Shown here piece by piece: positions 10,218 through 21,257 of a stretch of 64,000 nucleotides of DNA (positions within the stretch are counted from its first letter, which is position 1; each line of letters starts with the position of its first letter). The stretch covers positions 3,155,001 to 3,219,000 of the forward strand of contig NZ_JAQNDO010000001.1 in NCBI RefSeq assembly GCF_028369105.1. The letters run 5' to 3'. Both the position numbers and the translations under genes were made by a program. Source of the DNA: Polyangium mundeleinium. Its GTDB lineage: Bacteria; Myxococcota_A; Polyangia; Polyangiales; Polyangiaceae. Below the pieces are notes generated by a model. That model did no database searches. It worked only from the letters and a program-made list of their open reading frames with translations, and was not told the DNA's origin.

Positions 10218-11753
10218 ATGTCGCTCGACGATCAAAAGCTCCGTGACCTCTCCGCGCGCGTGGAGCGCGGAGGGGCGCCCAAGTACCACGAGAAAAACCT
10301 CGAGCAGGGGAAGCTCTTCGCGCGCAAGCGGATCGAGCTCCTCTTCGACGAGAACAGCTTCGTGGAGGACGCCGCGCTGGCGAACGCCGTCGATCCCGAG
10401 CTGCCCGCCGATGGCGTGATCACCGGGACGGGGACGATCGGCGGTCGTCAGGTCGCCGTGATGGCGAACGACTCGACGGTGAAGGCCGGGTCGTGGGGTC
10501 GCCGCACGGTGGAGAAGATCCTGCGCATCCAGGAGACGGCCGCGCGTCAGCGTTGCCCGCTGTTTTACCTCGTCGACTCTGCGGGTGCGCGCATCACCGA
10601 TCAGATCGAGATGTTCCCCGGCCGTCGGGGCGCGGGGCGCATCTTCTACAACGAGGTGCAGATGAGTGGGCAGATCCCGCAGATCTGCTTGCTGTTCGGG
10701 CCCTCGGCAGCGGGCGGCGCGTACATCCCCGCGTTCTGCGACGTCGTGGTGATGGTCGACAAGAACGCGAGCATGTACCTCGGGTCGCCGCGCATGGCCG
10801 AGATGGTCATCGGGGAGAAGGTGACGCTCGAAGAACTCGGCGGCGCGCGCATGCACTGCTCGGAGTCGGGCTGCGGCGACGTGCTCGTGAAGACCGAGGA
10901 GGAGGCGATCGCCTGGGCGAAGCGTTACCTCGCGATGATGCCGCAGAACTGCACGGAGACGCCGGCGCAGATCGCGGCGAAGCTGCCGAAGCCGGGGCAG
11001 AAGCCGCTCGAAGAGGTGATCCCCGTCGACGAGAACAAGCCGTTCGACATGATGGCCGTGATCGACGCCGTCATCGACGAGGGCAGCTTCGTCGAGATCA
11101 AGAAGCTCTGGGCGAAGGAGATCCTGACGGGCTTTGCGCGGATCGACGGGCGCGTCGTGGGCATCGTCGCGAACCAGCCGAAACACAAGGGCGGCGTGCT
11201 CTTCGTCGACTCGGCCGACAAGGCGGCGCGGTTCATCTGGCTCTGCGACGCGTTCAATGTGCCGCTGCTCTACCTCGCCGACGTGCCGGGCTTCATGATC
11301 GGTACGGTCGTCGAGAAGCAGGGCATCATCCGCGCAGGCGCGAAGATGATCGCCGCCGTGAGCGAAGCGACGGTGCCGAAACTCTCGGTCATCGTGCGCA
11401 AGGCCTACGGCGCGGGCCTCTACGCGATGTGCGGGCCCGCCTTCGAGCCCGACGCGTGTATTGCGCTCCCTCGCGCCTCGATCGCGGTGATGGGCCCGAG
11501 CGCCGCGGTGAACGCGGTTTATTACAACAAGATCCAGGCCGTCCCCGAGGGGCCCGAGCGCGACGCGATGGTGAAGCGGCTGCGCGACGAGTACCGCGAG
11601 GACGTGGATCTCGTGAAGCTCGCGAGCGAGATGGTGATCGACGGAATCGTGCCGACGACCGCGCTGCGCGACGAGATCGCGCGGCGATTCTCCCGCTACG
11701 CCGGGAAAGTCGAAGAGCGGCCGCGCAAGAAGCACATCGTGCCGCCCGTCTGA
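10218..11753 (+). CDS. Acyl-CoA carboxylase carboxyltransferase (beta) subunit
   Basis: A 511-aa carboxyltransferase of the propionyl/methylmalonyl/acyl-CoA carboxylase beta family, which moves CO2 from carboxybiotin to an acyl-CoA. Both crotonase-like halves are present. The N-terminal half has 'LVDSAGARITDQ' and the oxyanion-type 'GPSAAGGAYIPAF'; the C-terminal half has 'VPLLYLADVPGFMIG' and 'AYGAGLYAMCG'. Length is normal. Substrate cannot be read from sequence; propionyl-CoA, or the methylcrotonyl/geranyl type given 'SMYLGSPRMAEM', are both possible. No biotin carboxylase alpha subunit is next to it. The gene starts 18 bp after the VWA gene. Confidence 0.9.
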   Translation: MSLDDQKLRDLSARVERGGAPKYHEKNLEQGKLFARKRIELLFDENSFVEDAALANAVDPELPADGVITGTGTIGGRQVAVMANDSTVKAGSWGRRTVEKILRIQETAARQRCPLFYLVDSAGARITDQIEMFPGRRGAGRIFYNEVQMSGQIPQICLLFGPSAAGGAYIPAFCDVVVMVDKNASMYLGSPRMAEMVIGEKVTLEELGGARMHCSESGCGDVLVKTEEEAIAWAKRYLAMMPQNCTETPAQIAAKLPKPGQKPLEEVIPVDENKPFDMMAVIDAVIDEGSFVEIKKLWAKEILTGFARIDGRVVGIVANQPKHKGGVLFVDSADKAARFIWLCDAFNVPLLYLADVPGFMIGTVVEKQGIIRAGAKMIAAVSEATVPKLSVIVRKAYGAGLYAMCGPAFEPDACIALPRASIAVMGPSAAVNAVYYNKIQAVPEGPERDAMVKRLRDEYREDVDLVKLASEMVIDGIVPTTALRDEIARRFSRYAGKVEERPRKKHIVPPV

Positions 11754-11774
11754 GCCATGCGGTAAGATGGACCC

Positions 11775-14243
11775 GTGCGTGCCCGCCCGCTCCTCGCGTT
11801 CTCCGCGGCCCTGCCGCTGATCCTCCTCTCCGCTACGTTCGCCCGCGCCGACGGCGCGCCCGCGCGATCCCTCGTGCGGCTCCTGCATTCGCCGACGAAG
11901 GTCCACCCGCTCGCGGACGACTCCGGGCGCGTGGCCGTGAGCGTGGCGCTCCCGCCGGGCAAGGACGTGCGTTCGCTCGGGATCTTGGAGGTCGCGCCGG
12001 GCGTGGGCGCGATCCGGCTCGCGCCCGAGGAGGTCGACACGTTCGCCGCGGCGCACCCCGATCTCGCGCTCACCGTCTCGCCGCCGCTCATGCCGCTGCT
12101 CGACGTGTCGGGGACGTGGACGCGCGTCGGTGTGTTCCGCGCGGCGACGAGCATGGGTACGGGCAAAAACGTGGTCGTCGGGATCATCGATACGGGGCTC
12201 GACGTCGCGCACCCGGACTTCCGCACGGCGACGGGCCAGAGCCGCGTCGCGTGGATGCTGCAGTGGGGGAGGAAGCCGGCGGGGCTGCACCCGCAGATCG
12301 AGGAGCGCTTCGGCTGCATCGCCGAGAAGCAAGTGTCGTGCGCCGTGTTCTCGGGCGCGGATCTTGACGCGATGATGAGCGGGCAATCCAAGCTCGAGCT
12401 TCCGCGCGACACCGAGGGCCACGGGACGCACGTGGCGAGCATCGCAGCGGGCAACGGCGGGCTCATGAACGGGAGCACGCCAAAGTACGTGGGAATCGCG
12501 CCCGAGGCGACGCTCGTCATCGTGAAGCCTCCGTCGACGCGAGGCTTCAAGGAAACGGATATTCTCAACGCCGCGCGGTTCATCTTCGAGGTCGGCGAGG
12601 AGCTCGGCTTGCCGACGGTCGTGAACCTCAGCGTCGGTGGGGATTTCGGGCCGCACGACGGCACGAGCCCGGTCGAGAAGGGCCTCGCCGCGCTCATCGG
12701 CGACGACAAGCCGGGTCGCGCGATCGTGACCGCCGCGGGGAACAGCGGGGCCCTGTATGGGCGCGGCGATCGCGGGCCCTTCGGCATCCACACGGAGGTA
12801 CGCGTGACAGAGGGCGCGGAGGTGCGCGTGCCGATCGCGACGCCCAAATCGGAGGATGGAAAGGGCTACGTGTGGATCACGTTCCGGCCCGGCGACGAGG
12901 TGAGCGTTGGGCTCGAAGGCCCCGGCGGTGAGAGCTGGATCCGGCTCGTCGAGCCGGGCGACGAGCTCGGGTATGCGGGCGAAGGCAAGACGACGGCGGC
13001 CGTGATCAACCGCCTCGCGAACGGGAAGACGCCGATCACGGCCGATACGAACAGCGCGGTCGTGGCGTTCGACGGCGCGTGGGAGGAGGGCGCGTTCACG
13101 ATCCGGCTCTCGGGCCACGGAGACGCGCAGCTCTGGGTGACGGGGCAGGGGGACGTGTCGCCGTCGGGCGGGGCGGGGCTCGCGTTCGAAAAGGCCGTGC
13201 GGCAAGGGACGATCTCGATTCCCGCGAGCCACCCGGACCTGCTCGCCGTGGGCTGCACGTTGAACCGGATTGGCTGGGATCCGCTCACGATCGAGCCGAT
13301 CCAGCTCGTGCCGGCGAACGGGATCGACTGGCAGCCCGACGACGTCTGTTACTTCAGCGCGGCCGGTCCGACGCCGTTTGGCGTGCCGAAGCCCGAGATC
13401 AGCGCGCCGGGTGGGTTCATCGCGGCCGCGATGAGTCGGGACACCGATCCGCGCAAGGTCGCGGGCGGGCTCTTCGACGGGTCCGGCTGTCCCAAGGGGG
13501 AGCCCTGTTACGTCGTCGACGCGACGCACGCGATCACGGCGGGGACGTCGATGTCGTCGCCGCACGTGGCGGGTGCGGTCGCGCTCCTGTTCGAGCTGGA
13601 TCGGCAGCGCAACGGGCAATCCACGCTGACGCAGGCGCGCGTGACGGAGCTGCTCCAGGCCGGCGCGAGGTGGCCGACGGGGACCGTGCGGCACGAGACG
13701 CAGCTCGGCGTGGGCGCGCTCGATCTCGAAGGGGCGCGGCGCGCGTTCGAGGAAGAACAGGCGTCGTCGGGCCCGCCGAGCGTCGAGAAGAGCTGGTGGG
13801 TGCTGTCGAGCGCGTACGCGCGGCCCGACGAGACGTGGCCCGTGTGGGGGACGGTGGAGCTCCGGCGCGAGGACGGCGAGATCGCGAGCGGCATCGCCGG
13901 CACCGAGCTCGAGGTCTCGGTGACGGGCGGGGTCATCGTGCAGCCGATCAGGAAGGTGCGGCACGGGCTCTTCCGGTTCGCCGTCGCGGGCGAGCGCGGC
14001 AGGGCGGGCTCGAAGCTGATCGTCGACGTGCGGTACGCGGGCCGGTCGATCGAGTCGCCGCGGGAGCTCGCGATTGGCGAGGATGTTTGGAGGTCCAACG
14101 GTACGCTCGACGCGACCTCGGGCGGCTGCGCCTGGTCGGAGGAGGCGCGCACGTCGAGCAAGAGCCCGCTCGGGCCCTCGATCGGCGTGGCGCTGGCGGG
14201 GATCGGGCTGTGGCGCAGGCGGTCGCGGAAGTCCGCGGGCTGA
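11775..14243 (+). CDS. Secreted subtilisin-like (S8) serine protease with MYXO-CTERM-like tail
   Basis: An 822-aa exported protease. The signal peptide is residues 1-25 ('LAFSAALPLILLSATFARA'). The catalytic triad is visible: Asp139 in 'GIIDTGLD', His216 in 'GHGTHVAS', Ser592 in 'GTSMSSPHVAGA'; 'AAGNSG' supplies the oxyanion Asn. About 375 residues separate His and Ser, roughly double the usual gap, so a beta-rich domain is inserted. A C-terminal beta region follows, and the last 30 residues ('GGCAW...GVALAGIGLWRRRSRKSAG') look like a MYXO-CTERM sorting signal: a small-residue/Cys patch, one membrane helix and an Arg cluster. It starts with GTG and ends 5 bp from a convergent gene. Confidence 0.9.
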   Translation: MRARPLLAFSAALPLILLSATFARADGAPARSLVRLLHSPTKVHPLADDSGRVAVSVALPPGKDVRSLGILEVAPGVGAIRLAPEEVDTFAAAHPDLALTVSPPLMPLLDVSGTWTRVGVFRAATSMGTGKNVVVGIIDTGLDVAHPDFRTATGQSRVAWMLQWGRKPAGLHPQIEERFGCIAEKQVSCAVFSGADLDAMMSGQSKLELPRDTEGHGTHVASIAAGNGGLMNGSTPKYVGIAPEATLVIVKPPSTRGFKETDILNAARFIFEVGEELGLPTVVNLSVGGDFGPHDGTSPVEKGLAALIGDDKPGRAIVTAAGNSGALYGRGDRGPFGIHTEVRVTEGAEVRVPIATPKSEDGKGYVWITFRPGDEVSVGLEGPGGESWIRLVEPGDELGYAGEGKTTAAVINRLANGKTPITADTNSAVVAFDGAWEEGAFTIRLSGHGDAQLWVTGQGDVSPSGGAGLAFEKAVRQGTISIPASHPDLLAVGCTLNRIGWDPLTIEPIQLVPANGIDWQPDDVCYFSAAGPTPFGVPKPEISAPGGFIAAAMSRDTDPRKVAGGLFDGSGCPKGEPCYVVDATHAITAGTSMSSPHVAGAVALLFELDRQRNGQSTLTQARVTELLQAGARWPTGTVRHETQLGVGALDLEGARRAFEEEQASSGPPSVEKSWWVLSSAYARPDETWPVWGTVELRREDGEIASGIAGTELEVSVTGGVIVQPIRKVRHGLFRFAVAGERGRAGSKLIVDVRYAGRSIESPRELAIGEDVWRSNGTLDATSGGCAWSEEARTSSKSPLGPSIGVALAGIGLWRRRSRKSAG

Positions 14244-14248
14244 GCGGA

Positions 14249-15249
14249 TCAGGGCGCGCGCGACCCGACGTCGATCGTGCGCAGCGAGACGAGCCGCTCC
14301 TCGTTTACGCCTGGAAACCTCGCCCAGATGCTGATCTCGTAGAGCCCGGGTTTGCCCTCGTCGTCGAGGTAGGTCCCGAGCGAGAAGGTGCTCCCGAGGA
14401 GCGAGAGCACGCCCCGGGGGCGCGGGAACGGCGTCTTGAGGCGGCGCGGCAGGAAGGCCTCGTACGCCTCGGGGACGAGGTAGTCGCTTGTCTGGTTGAG
14501 GTCCTGCGGGGCGCGCGGGGCCGGCGCGTCGATCCGCGAAATGCCCACGATGGCGAGCTCGGCCGGCTCGTGAAGCTCGCCGCGAATGTCGATGAAGTCG
14601 CCGACCGAGATCTTCGGGGGCAGATGTTCGTACGTGCCCCAATCATCGACGAACTCCTGCGCCACGCAGGGGATGCGGCTGCCTTCGACCTGCGCCACGC
14701 CCACGCCCACCGCTGTGTGCCAGCGCGACAGGATGTTGCGGCGGTGGCCGTCGTGCGGGGGTTCTTCGTCCATGAACGCGCGCTGGAACCGATCGAGCCC
14801 CTCCGCCATGTAAGGCGCGTCGAGCGCGAGCGGCGAGGCGCTCGCGTCCACGAACAGCCGACGTTCTCGAAGGCGACGTCCTCGCCGCCGGCCTCGGTGT
14901 AGCGCTGCTCCGGCACCGAGCCGTCCGAGCCCCAGTGCGCCGTGAACCCGCGCGCCGCCATGTCCTCGGCCTGGCGCCGCGCCGCGCGCGCCGCGGTCTC
15001 GTCCCACGGGAGCGCCGGGAGGCCTTGCGCGGCGCGATCGCGGTTGATGAGGTCGAGCATGTAGCTTTCGGCGTCCGCGCGGCTCATGGGCCTGCCGGCG
15101 ATCGTGCTCCGGATCCCGATCGAGCGCTCGCCGGCGTTGTTTGCGTCGAGCGCAGGGGGGCTCCCGCAGCCTGCAGCGAGGGCCACGAGCACGAACGCCG
15201 ATCGGCGGCCTTCCGCCCCTCTGCCCGTTCGTTCGTCTCGGATCGCCAC
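14249..15249 (-). pseudogene. CAP/SCP-domain lipoprotein, interrupted by a -1 frameshift
   Basis: The first 130 residues (GTG start 15249) carry a lipoprotein signal ('ALAAGC') and the start of a CAP (SCP/PR1) domain: 'LDLINRDRAAQGLPALPWDE', 'HWG', then 'AFENVG'. After 14857-14860 the domain continues only in another frame: 'LFVDASAS', the diagnostic 'HDGHRRNIL', 'VGVGVAQ', and a C-terminal beta region to the stop at 14249. The span is 1001 bp, one base short of 334 codons, so adding one base to the GG at this spot restores a 333-aa protein. CAP proteins are secreted, with varied roles. This may be a sequencing error rather than a true pseudogene. Confidence 0.8.
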
Positions 15250-15335
15250 GCGCCTCGCGCCTCAGCATAAGCAATCGCGCGCCGCGTGGTAGCGGCGGAC
15301 GCCTTGCTCGGCTAACCCTCGCGCGAGACTCCCCG

Positions 15336-16445
15336 ATGCGACCCTCCGACCTCACCCTCCCGCAGCTCTGTGGACAGCTCATCGTCGGCGGATTTCCCGG
15401 CACGACCTTGCCCGATTCCTATGCCGAGGCCCTCGGTGCGGGCTTGCGCGGCGGCGCCATCCTGTTCCGGCGCAACGTCCCGGATGTCGTGACGACCCAC
15501 GCGCTCTGCTGCGCGATTCGCAAGGCCGCAGAGCCGTACGTCCCGCCGTTCATCGGCGTCGATCAGGAGGGCGGGCGTGTCGCGCGGATGCCGAGCCCGT
15601 TCCCGAAGCTCCCGCCCATGCGCTTGCTCGGTGCCGTGGGGGATGCGTCGCTCGCGCGCCGCGCAGGGAGGCTCATCGGCGAGGAGCTCGCGGCGATCGG
15701 GTTCAATTTGGACTTTGCGCCCGTGCTCGACGTCGATTCGAATCCGGACAATCCGATCATCGGGGATCGCGCGTTCGGGCGTGGCCCGGCCGAGGTCGCC
15801 GAGCTCGCGGTGGCCTTTGGCCTCGGCCTGGAGGACGCCGGGGTGCTCTCGTGCGGCAAGCATTTCCCCGGGCACGGCGATACCTCGGTCGACAGCCACG
15901 TCGGCTTGCCGATCATTCATCACGACAGGGAGCGCCTCGACGCGATCGAGCTCGCGCCGTTCCGCGCTGCCGCGCGCGCGGGGCTAGGCACGATGATGAC
16001 GGCGCACGTCGTGGTCACGTCGATCGACGCGAGCGTGCCGGCGACGCTCTCGCGCGCCGTGTGCACGGATCTGCTCCGCCGCGACGTGGGCTTCCGCGGC
16101 GTGCTTTTCTCGGACGATCTGGAGATGGCGGCCGTGGCCGCGCAGTACCAGGTCGAGGCGTCGGCCATCGCGGCGGTGCGCGCGGGCTGCGACGTGCTGC
16201 TCATCTGCTCGAACCTGGAGTGGCAAGAGCGCGCGCTCGCGGCGCTCGTCGCCGAGGCCGAGCGTGATCCCGCGTTTCGTGAGCGTTGCCTGGAGGCCGC
16301 GGAGCGCGGCATCGAAGCGCGCCTGCGGATGCTGCCGAAGCCCGCGCTCGAAGCGGAGGACCTCGCCTCGCGCGTGGGGCGACCCGCGTCGGTTTCGCTG
16401 TACGAGGAGATCTCGCGGCGCGCGGCCGAGGCGGGTATCGCGTGA
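15336..16445 (+). CDS. nagZ: Beta-N-acetylhexosaminidase (GH3, NagZ type)
   Basis: A 369-aa cytoplasmic glycosidase that removes GlcNAc from anhydro-muropeptides during cell-wall recycling. The GH3/NagZ signature 'KHFPGHGDTSVDSH' contains the His-Asp general acid/base dyad on its flexible loop. 'LFSDDLEM' carries the nucleophile Asp, and 'GVDQEGGRVARM' lines the substrate pocket. Length fits NagZ exactly, with no signal peptide. ATG 15336 is preferred because the family N-terminus starts there; the frame is open further upstream without homologous sequence. Its stop overlaps the hutI start (GTGA). Confidence 0.92.
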   Translation: MRPSDLTLPQLCGQLIVGGFPGTTLPDSYAEALGAGLRGGAILFRRNVPDVVTTHALCCAIRKAAEPYVPPFIGVDQEGGRVARMPSPFPKLPPMRLLGAVGDASLARRAGRLIGEELAAIGFNLDFAPVLDVDSNPDNPIIGDRAFGRGPAEVAELAVAFGLGLEDAGVLSCGKHFPGHGDTSVDSHVGLPIIHHDRERLDAIELAPFRAAARAGLGTMMTAHVVVTSIDASVPATLSRAVCTDLLRRDVGFRGVLFSDDLEMAAVAAQYQVEASAIAAVRAGCDVLLICSNLEWQERALAALVAEAERDPAFRERCLEAAERGIEARLRMLPKPALEAEDLASRVGRPASVSLYEEISRRAAEAGIA

Positions 16446-17701
16446 ACGCGCGTTCGTTCGTCCTTTTTGCGCGCCGGATCGTGACGTGTGATCCCACGCG
16501 GGCCACCGAAGCCGATCCGCTCGGCGTGATCGAAGACGGAGCCATCGCCGTCGAGGGAGGCGCGATCGTGGACGTCGGCTCGCGCGAGGACGTGCTCGCG
16601 CGTCGCGGCGCGCTCCCGGTCGTGTCCGGCGAACCCGCGCCGCTCGTGACGCCGGGCCTCGTCGATGCACACACGCATGCCCCGTGGGTCGGCTCGCGCG
16701 ACGGGGAGTATGCCCTCCGGCTCGCGGGCGCGGGGTACGAGGCGATCGCCGCGGCCGGTGGCGGGATCGTGTCGAGCATGCGCGCCGTGCGAGCGGCGAG
16801 CCCGGACGAGATCGACAGGGCGCTCTCGGCAAGGCTTCGGCGTATGGCCTCGCTCGGCGTCACGACTGTCGAGGCGAAGAGCGGCTACGGCCTCGACGAA
16901 GCCGGCGAGACGAAACAACTCGAGGCCCTCGAACGCGCCGCCGCGCGGCTGGATCTCCCGCGCGTCGTGCCCACGTTCCTCGCGCTCCACGCGATCCCGC
17001 CCGAGGCGCGCGCCGATCGCGCTGCGTACATCGAGGCCGTCCGCGAGCGCACCTTGCCGGCCATCGCGGCGCGGCGTCTCGCGCGGTTCGTCGACGTGTA
17101 CGTGGATCGCTCCGCGTTTTCGGTCGAAGAAGCGCGTCCCGTTCTCACGCGCGCGCGAGTGCTCGGGCTCGGCGTGCGCGTGCACGCGGGCCAGTTCGCC
17201 GACGTTGGGGGCGCGGAACTCGCGGCCGAGCTCGGCGCCGCGTCCGCCGATCACCTCGAACAGGTGAGCCCCGAGGGCGGGCGGGCCCTCGCCGTGGCCG
17301 GCGTGCGCGCCGTGCTCCTCCCCGTCGCGAGCTTCACGCTGCGGCAAGATCCGCCGCCGATCGCGCTCCTCCGCGCCGCGGGCGTCCGGCTCGTCGTGGC
17401 GAGCGACGCGAACCCCGGCACGGCGCCCACCGAGAGCCTACCGCTCGCGCTCGCCCTCGCGGCGCGCCTGTACGGCCTCACGGTGCCCGAGGTGATCCTC
17501 GGCGCGACCCGCGAAGCCGCGGCGTCGCTCGGGCTCGCAGACGTGGCGGGCGTGGTTCGTCCGGACGCACGTGCCGACCTCGTCGTATGGGATCTCCTGC
17601 ACGAGAACGCGCTCGTTCAACCCTGGGGCGTCTCGCGGGCCCTCACCGTCCTCCGCGATGGCGCGCCGATCGCTGCGCAAACGCCGTTTTCGCTCGGCTG
17701 A
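16442..17701 (+). CDS. hutI: Imidazolonepropionase HutI
   Basis: A 419-aa amidohydrolase for the third step of histidine degradation, opening 4-imidazolone-5-propionate to formiminoglutamate. Metal-site motifs are visible: 'VTPGLVDAHTHAPWVGSR' with the His-x-His ligands, 'KSGYGLD', 'HAGQFADVGG', and 'VASDANPGTAPT' with the catalytic Asp. The GTG start overlaps the nagZ stop codon, so translation is probably coupled. The other hut genes are not in the window. Confidence 0.93.
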   Translation: MNARSFVLFARRIVTCDPTRATEADPLGVIEDGAIAVEGGAIVDVGSREDVLARRGALPVVSGEPAPLVTPGLVDAHTHAPWVGSRDGEYALRLAGAGYEAIAAAGGGIVSSMRAVRAASPDEIDRALSARLRRMASLGVTTVEAKSGYGLDEAGETKQLEALERAAARLDLPRVVPTFLALHAIPPEARADRAAYIEAVRERTLPAIAARRLARFVDVYVDRSAFSVEEARPVLTRARVLGLGVRVHAGQFADVGGAELAAELGAASADHLEQVSPEGGRALAVAGVRAVLLPVASFTLRQDPPPIALLRAAGVRLVVASDANPGTAPTESLPLALALAARLYGLTVPEVILGATREAAASLGLADVAGVVRPDARADLVVWDLLHENALVQPWGVSRALTVLRDGAPIAAQTPFSLG

Positions 17702-17702
17702 C

Positions 17703-19073
17703 TCACTCCGTCTCGATCGTCACGTGCCCGCCTTCGTCCGGCATGACTGCCTGCGGATAACCGCCTCGCCGCGCGAGCCAGCGCCGGAGCTGCGTCCTGT
17801 GCATCCCGAGCGCGCGTGCCGCCGCCGACACGTTTCCGCATTCGCGGCGCAGGACCTCCGCGATCCGCTCGTCGTTTGGCTTCGACGCGTTCTGCGGCTC
17901 CGACTCGTTGTCGTCGACGAGCACGAGACCGGCGGAAGGGTCGAGATCCCCGGCCTCGACGACCGTACGGCCCGCGGCGAGCGCGTTCTCCGCGGCCTGC
18001 CGGAGCTCGTGCGAGAGCTCGCGGACGTTGCCGGGCCAGGCCCGGAGGGCGCAGGCTTCGACGAGCTGCGGATGCGGCTCGAGCGTCGCGCCTGATTTCT
18101 GAAGCGTCGCGCGGATCAGCCACGGCATCTCTTCGAGCCGGTCGCGCAGCGGCGGTAGGCGCACCTCGGGGTTGCCGATGCGGTAGTAGAGGTCCTCGCG
18201 GAAGCGGCCCTTCGCGGCCTCGGCGCGCAGGTTCTTCAGCGTCGCGCCGACCACGTGGATGTCGACCTTCACGGGCCGGCTCGCGCCGAGCGGTAGGATC
18301 TCGCCCACCTCGAGCAGGCGCAGGAGCTTCGGCTGCACGCCGCTCTCGAGCTCCGCGATCTCGTCGAGGAAGAGCGTGCCGCCATGCGCGGCTTGCGCGA
18401 AGCCCTCGGCGTCGTTCGTCGCGCCCGAGTACGCGCCTTTGCGCGCGCCGAAGAGCAAGCGTTCGGCGACGCCCACGGGGATGGTCGCGCAGTTGACCGC
18501 GACGAACGGGCCGCTCGCGCGGGGCGAGGACGCGTGGAAATGGCGCGCCGCGAGCTCCTTGCCCGAGCCGCTCTCGCCCGTGACGAGCAGCATGCTGCCC
18601 AGCGTGGCCGACCGGGCTACTCGCGCGAGCGCGTCGGCGAGGCGCGGGCCCACGATCATGTCCCCGCGCGTCGTCACCGTCCCCTGCTGGTACGGGCGGA
18701 CGTCGGCGACGAAGATCAAGAGCGTCCGGCCGATGCGCAGCACGCGGGGCGCATCGAACGTCGCCCTGCCCTGCATACGCGCGCCGTCCACGTAGGTGCC
18801 GTTGCGGCTCCCAAGGTCCGTCACGACAAACCGCCCGATCTCGTGCTCGACGCGCACGTGGAGCCGGGAAAGGCGGTCGTCGTCGAGCAGGGCGCCATGT
18901 GTGGTCCGGCCGAGCTCGATGGGCCCGCGGGCGAGGCTGAGCGGCACGAACTGCGGAGCCTTGCACGAGAAGATCCCGACGAGGCCGGGGATGGGCTCGC
19001 CCGCGGGCACGAGCGGCTCGCCCTGCTCCTCGATCGTCTCGTGCACCAGCGGCTTCATGACAGCCGAAAGCAT
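17703..19073 (-). CDS. FHA-domain NtrC-like regulator (AAA+, Fis HTH)
   Basis: A 456-aa transcription regulator. Residues 40-120 are an FHA domain ('LGRTTHG', 'RLSRLHVRV', 'DLGSRNGTYVDG') that would bind a phosphothreonine partner in place of a receiver domain. Residues 140-365 are the sigma-54 activator AAA+ ATPase: Walker A 'GESGSGKE' (166-173), Walker B 'GGTLFLDEI', and the sensor/Arg-finger region 'RFREDLYYRI'. The C-terminus is a Fis-type helix-turn-helix ('GNVSAAARALGMHRTQLRRWL'). The sigma-54 contact loop reads GAYSGA (213-218) instead of GAFTGA. This architecture is typical of myxobacteria. It is convergent with hutI, 1 bp apart. Confidence 0.92.
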   Translation of the reverse strand: MLSAVMKPLVHETIEEQGEPLVPAGEPIPGLVGIFSCKAPQFVPLSLARGPIELGRTTHGALLDDDRLSRLHVRVEHEIGRFVVTDLGSRNGTYVDGARMQGRATFDAPRVLRIGRTLLIFVADVRPYQQGTVTTRGDMIVGPRLADALARVARSATLGSMLLVTGESGSGKELAARHFHASSPRASGPFVAVNCATIPVGVAERLLFGARKGAYSGATNDAEGFAQAAHGGTLFLDEIAELESGVQPKLLRLLEVGEILPLGASRPVKVDIHVVGATLKNLRAEAAKGRFREDLYYRIGNPEVRLPPLRDRLEEMPWLIRATLQKSGATLEPHPQLVEACALRAWPGNVRELSHELRQAAENALAAGRTVVEAGDLDPSAGLVLVDDNESEPQNASKPNDERIAEVLRRECGNVSAAARALGMHRTQLRRWLARRGGYPQAVMPDEGGHVTIETE

Positions 19074-19191
19074 ACGGCTGCACAGGGGGGTTTTATAGGG
19101 TGGAGACGCGGAGCGCCCCCGAGCGGGAACAGGGATTCGGGGGCATCACGCGGCTTGTTCGAGCGACGCCCCCCGAGCGGGGGAAGGACGA

Positions 19192-21081
<1,890 letters not shown>

Positions 21082-21257
21082 CGACGAGTTCGGCAGATGC
21101 GCGCAGCGAACGGTCGATCGGCTCGTGTCCGCGTAGCATGGCGATGCGCTGCGTCAATCTTCTTCGCGCACGAAACATCCTGTTGCGAAAAGATTTCCGG
21201 AAAGGGCCGCTTTGCGATCGTCCCGACATACGTTTGGCTGCGATTGGGCTCGTCCGG

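Noticed and set aside
9312-14642. A 1776-codon minus-strand open frame
   Set aside because: It is antisense to three clear genes (VWA, carboxyltransferase, protease) and is Arg/His/Pro-rich, a usual artefact of high GC.
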